A stretch of DNA of 10,776 nucleotides, taken from the NCBI GenBank assembly GCA_002296055.1, contig DBHE01000187.1:1-10776 (forward strand), in the 5' to 3' direction. The position numbers and the translations under genes were made by a program. The DNA is from Pseudomonadaceae bacterium UBA836 (GTDB lineage: Bacteria; Pseudomonadota; Gammaproteobacteria; Pseudomonadales; Pseudomonadaceae). The notes under the pieces were generated by a model, which was not told the origin of the DNA, searched no databases, and saw only the letters and a program-made list of their open reading frames with translations. Positions 8,210-10,776 of the stretch are shown here, piece after piece (position 1 is the first letter of the stretch; each line of letters begins with the position of its first letter).

Positions 8210-8224
8210 AAAGGTATTCGTATA
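8210..8224 (+). promoter_or_regulatory. Ribosome site and ATA start candidate of the DUF817 gene
   Basis: AAAGGT (8210-8215) is a partial Shine-Dalgarno sequence six bases before the codon ATA (8222-8224). No ATG, GTG or TTG exists in this frame between the ggt stop (8177-8179) and the TTG at 8294, so this is the best-placed initiation signal for a full-length protein. ATT at 8216 directly abuts the purine run and is too close. Confidence 0.4.
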
Positions 8225-9013
8225 AAAACCTTTATCTACGAGTTCTGGCGCTTCGGCCTGAAACAGGCGTATGCCTGCCTGTTTGGCGGCTTTTTGTTGC
8301 TGGTGATGGTGTTGACCCGCTACTGGTACCCGATCGAAGGACTGCACCGCTACGACTTCATCTTCCTCGCCGCGATCGGCTTTCAGCTGTTCATGCTGGC
8401 CGCTCGACTGGAAACCCTGCGCGAGTCCCTGGTTATTGTGGTGTTTCATGTCACCGCCACCATCATGGAGCTGTTTAAGACCTCAGATGCCATCGGCTCC
8501 TGGCAGTATCCGGAGGCCTACCTATTTGGTATCGGTAACGTGCCCTTGTTTACGGGCTTCATGTACAGCGCGGTGGGTAGTTACATCGCCCGCGTCTGGC
8601 GCCTGTTTGACTTTCAGTACACCCACTACCCGACGCGCTGGCAAACGCTGGTGCTGGTCAGCCTGATCTACCTCAACTTCTTTACCCATCATTTTGTCTG
8701 GGATCTGCGCTGGGTATTGCTGGCGGCTACGGTATACCTGTTCTGGCGGACGCAAATCCATTTCAAGATCAGCAAAACCCATCGCTGGATGCCCTTGCTG
8801 CTAGGCTGGTTTCTGGTGGCGCTGTTCATCTGGTTTGCCGAAAACATCGCCACCTACGCCAACGTGTGGGTGTACCCAAACCAGGAAGAACAATGGCACA
8901 TGGTCTCCCTGGCCAAGCTCAGCTCCTGGTATCTATTGATGCTGCTGAGCTTTGTGCTGGTGTCGCTGATCAACAATCCAGTCACCCGCCTGCCGACAAG
9001 AGCGCAGGCGTAA
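8222..9013 (+). CDS. DUF817 family integral membrane protein (YoaT-like)
   Basis: This is a polytopic inner-membrane protein of unknown function, recognised as DUF817, the family of B. subtilis YoaT. Eight hydrophobic segments can be traced, near residues 17-33, 47-62, 68-85, 100-122, 140-156, 158-170, 185-205 and 226-246. Between or within them lie conserved-looking polar stretches: [36 protein letters not shown] and [11 protein letters not shown]. These suggest a membrane enzyme or carrier. The reading frame needs residues upstream of the first standard start (TTG 8294), because [16 protein letters not shown] and the first membrane segment fit the family. I therefore place the start at ATA 8222. 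A conventional caller would report 8294 or ATG 8306. It lies 42 bases after ggt, probably in the same transcript, and ends before a terminator. Confidence 0.82.
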   Translation: MKTFIYEFWRFGLKQAYACLFGGFLLLVMVLTRYWYPIEGLHRYDFIFLAAIGFQLFMLAARLETLRESLVIVVFHVTATIMELFKTSDAIGSWQYPEAYLFGIGNVPLFTGFMYSAVGSYIARVWRLFDFQYTHYPTRWQTLVLVSLIYLNFFTHHFVWDLRWVLLAATVYLFWRTQIHFKISKTHRWMPLLLGWFLVALFIWFAENIATYANVWVYPNQEEQWHMVSLAKLSSWYLLMLLSFVLVSLINNPVTRLPTRAQA

Positions 9014-9041
9014 CGCGCACCCCCACGGCGCGAGGAACCGA

Positions 9042-9078
9042 AAAAAGCCGGACCGCGGTATCGCCGGCCCGGCTTTTT
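9042..9078. terminator. Bidirectional intrinsic terminator
   Basis: AAAAAGCCGG (9042-9051) pairs perfectly with CCGGCTTTTT (9069-9078), and three further pairs (9053-9055 with 9065-9067) extend the stem past a mismatch. The A-run and T-run on opposite arms give a U-tract on either strand. It lies between the ends of the convergent DUF817 gene (9013) and the transporter gene (9104) and should terminate both. Confidence 0.88.
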
Positions 9079-9103
9079 CATGCTGCATCTGAACGCGAGT
9101 AGC

Positions 9104-10549
9104 TCAGCCCGTCCAGCCCACCACTTGGGCATAAATGACAAAGCACAGGGAAATGCCGATCCAGATACCGAACAACGGCAGGAAGAAGCGCACCCAGCGA
9201 TCCCAGGTGACGCCACCCAGCGCCAGCGTGGCCATAAAGTAGCCCGAGGTCGGATACAGGATGTTCGACAGGCCATCACCCAGCTGGTAAGCCAGCACCG
9301 CCGTTTGACGGGTCACACCAATCAGGTCGGACAGCGGCGCCATGATCGGCATGGTCACCAGCGCCTGGCCGCTTCCGGACGGAATCACAAAGTTGAAGCC
9401 CACCTGAGAGATAAACATGCCAACGGCTGCCAGCGTCTCGGGGAAGGAGCCAACCAGATTGCCCAATCCGAACACCAGGGTGTCCATTACCTGACCCTGC
9501 TCCAGCATCACCGCCACAGCCCGCGCCAAACCGCAGATCATGGCGCCGACCAGCACTTCACGGAAGCCGCGATTGAACGCCTCGCAGATATTGCCCAGCG
9601 ACAGGCCGGCAATCATGCCGACAGCCACGCCCATAATCACGAATAGCCCGGCCATTTCCATCATGAACCAACCGCGCGTCAGCACGCCCCAAACCATGAT
9701 CGCGAAAAAGCCCAGCGCCGAGATGCCGGCCCAGAACTGACGCCGGCTGAAGTGCATCGGCTCACCGATATCCTCGTGCTGATAATGACGGCGTTTTTCG
9801 GCTTCCTTGCTGTCACCCGCCATCAGGCTCAGCTCCGGATTGGCGCGCACCTTCAGGGCATAGCGCGTGATATAGAGCACACCGGACCCTACCAACAGCA
9901 GGAACAGCAGCGAACGCAGACCGGCACCGGAGTAAATCGGCACTTCGGCAATCATCTGGCCCAAGCCAGTGTTGATCGGGTTAAGCACACCGGCAGAAAA
10001 CCCTGCGGTGGTCGCCAGCAGCGCGACACCCACTGCAGTAATACTGTCAAAACGCAGTGCGATCATCAGCGGCAGGATAACCGGCACGTACACCAGCGCT
10101 AGTTCCTGGGTGCCAATCAGCGTTGCCACCACCGCAAAGGTCAGCATCAGCACGGGCAAAATAAGCACCGAGCGGTTGGCAAAGCGACGCGTCAGCTTGT
10201 CCACCGCGATATCGATCACACCGGTGGTGCGAATGACCATGAACATGCCGCCAATGATGAACGTGAAGAACACCACCATGGACGCATCGACCAGGCCTTG
10301 CGGAATCGCCAGCATGAACTGCTCCAGGCTGACCGGGGTCGCCTCAACCTGGCGATAGCTCTCCGGGTTGATCGCGACGCGACCGTTCTCCAAGGTCACC
10401 CGGTCGTACAAACCCGCAGGGATAAAGTGCGTCAGCACCGCTGCGATAGCGGTAAACACAAAAAGGATGACGTAGATGTGCGGCATCTGAAAGCCGACCC
10501 GCTCTTCGACGACAGCGTCGCCCTGTTCTACATTATTAGTATCGGCCAC
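9104..10549 (-). CDS. yfcC: YfcC-family transporter (DcuC-like superfamily)
   Basis: The 481-residue protein is an inner-membrane secondary transporter of the YfcC group within the anaerobic C4-dicarboxylate carrier/DcuC-like superfamily (PF03606). YfcC proteins are annotated as putative basic amino acid antiporters, but the substrate is not established. About a dozen hydrophobic segments are present, beginning at residue 22 (M-P-H-I-Y-V-I-L-F). Family hallmarks are N190-P-I-N-T-G-L-G-Q in the first half and I-P390-S-G-S-G-Q395 followed by A-Y-Q-L-G-D-G-L-S-N in the second, the two re-entrant loops expected of an inverted-repeat elevator fold. I chose the GTG at 10549 because GGAGAG lies just upstream and the result has family length. 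The longer open frame to 10753 adds 68 residues of non-conserved sequence. It is convergent with the DUF817 gene and shares its terminator. Confidence 0.9.
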   Translation of the reverse strand: MADTNNVEQGDAVVEERVGFQMPHIYVILFVFTAIAAVLTHFIPAGLYDRVTLENGRVAINPESYRQVEATPVSLEQFMLAIPQGLVDASMVVFFTFIIGGMFMVIRTTGVIDIAVDKLTRRFANRSVLILPVLMLTFAVVATLIGTQELALVYVPVILPLMIALRFDSITAVGVALLATTAGFSAGVLNPINTGLGQMIAEVPIYSGAGLRSLLFLLLVGSGVLYITRYALKVRANPELSLMAGDSKEAEKRRHYQHEDIGEPMHFSRRQFWAGISALGFFAIMVWGVLTRGWFMMEMAGLFVIMGVAVGMIAGLSLGNICEAFNRGFREVLVGAMICGLARAVAVMLEQGQVMDTLVFGLGNLVGSFPETLAAVGMFISQVGFNFVIPSGSGQALVTMPIMAPLSDLIGVTRQTAVLAYQLGDGLSNILYPTSGYFMATLALGGVTWDRWVRFFLPLFGIWIGISLCFVIYAQVVGWTG

Positions 10550-10553
10550 GTGG

Positions 10554-10559
10554 CTCTCC
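10554..10559 (-). promoter_or_regulatory. Ribosome binding site of the YfcC transporter
   Basis: GGAGAG read on the minus strand lies four bases before the GTG at 10549, with the GGAG core six bases away. It is the evidence for choosing this start over the upstream in-frame codons. Confidence 0.7.
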
Positions 10560-10776
10560 GCTCGCTCGGTTGGTATCAAGATGAATGGAAATACTGCTGC
10601 GAAAAAAGCGGACACCTTAACAGCCGAACAGCCAGCGCGCCGCCAGATCAGCCTGACTGATGCACCATAATTGCACACACCCATGATCTGACTGCTCAGC
10701 GCCGCGCCTTGGCGACGCCCAACACCCCACCGCCAAGCAAACAGCGGGGGCATAACACCATTTCATCGTAAAAGCC
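10560..10776. other. Upstream region of the YfcC transporter gene, no gene recognised
   Basis: This stretch of about 217 bases to the window edge has no supported coding sequence. On the minus strand it must contain the transporter promoter, but no hexamer pair stands out; AATTAT near 10663-10668 is a possible -10 without a good -35. A bulged GC hairpin (10725-10733 with 10744-10750) near the edge may belong to the end of the neighbouring transcription unit. Confidence 0.4.

Noticed and set aside
8177..8224. Possible ggt-DUF817 read-through fusion, since both lie in one frame separated by a single TAA
   Set aside because: GGT is periplasmic and complete at its C-terminus, while DUF817 is a separate membrane family; TAA is the least leaky stop and no read-through signal is seen.
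10725..10750. Bulged GC hairpin near the right edge
   Set aside because: No T-run follows on either strand and the flanking gene lies outside the window, so a terminator call is not supported.
10550..10753. 68-residue N-terminal extension of the YfcC transporter
   Set aside because: The extension lacks family resemblance, whereas the GTG at 10549 has a good ribosome site and gives the normal length.

Overview
This window looks like ordinary chromosomal core sequence from a GC-rich gammaproteobacterium of the Pseudomonas/Halopseudomonas type. The main evidence is gene order: rsmD, a YheT-type hydrolase, a TetR regulator, a coniferyl-type aldehyde dehydrogenase, a Tat-signal protein, a GMC oxidoreductase, coaD, a YfhL-type ferredoxin and ggt. 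From memory this matches the block around PA0361-PA0370 in P. aeruginosa. No transposase, integrase, phage gene, CRISPR array, tRNA or rRNA is visible.

Layout. Bases 2-217 hold the 3' end of rsmD, which overlaps by a GTGA junction an alpha/beta hydrolase (214-1215, +). A TetR regulator (1185-1874, -) overlaps the hydrolase tail to tail and is divergent from an aldehyde dehydrogenase (1980-3422, +). The gap between regulator and dehydrogenase carries a near-consensus promoter whose spacer is filled by overlapping palindromes, a likely operator. The aldehyde dehydrogenase is followed by a Tat lipoprotein (3457-3993) and a GMC-family FAD dehydrogenase (4003-5592), probably as one transcription unit. 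A strong hairpin then precedes coaD (5718-6197), a dicluster ferredoxin (6214-6465), gamma-glutamyltransferase (6470-8179) and a DUF817 membrane protein (about 8222-9013). A bidirectional terminator (9042-9078) separates this strand from a YfcC-family transporter read leftwards (9104-10549). The last 227 bases are its upstream region and contain no recognisable gene.

How the genes may work together. The TetR-controlled trio is the most interesting part. The GMC protein has no signal peptide but carries a C-x5-C-x3-C motif like the 3Fe-4S ligands of FAD-dependent glucose dehydrogenases. Its upstream neighbour is a Tat lipoprotein resembling the small (subunit 3/gamma) partner of such enzymes. 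I infer a Tat-exported Fe-S flavoprotein dehydrogenase that oxidises an alcohol, paired with an aldehyde dehydrogenase and induced by a ligand of the TetR protein. The substrate cannot be read from sequence. The second notable point is the DUF817 gene, which has no ATG/GTG/TTG at the position its conserved N-terminus demands and seems to begin at ATA. I see no wholly new system here.
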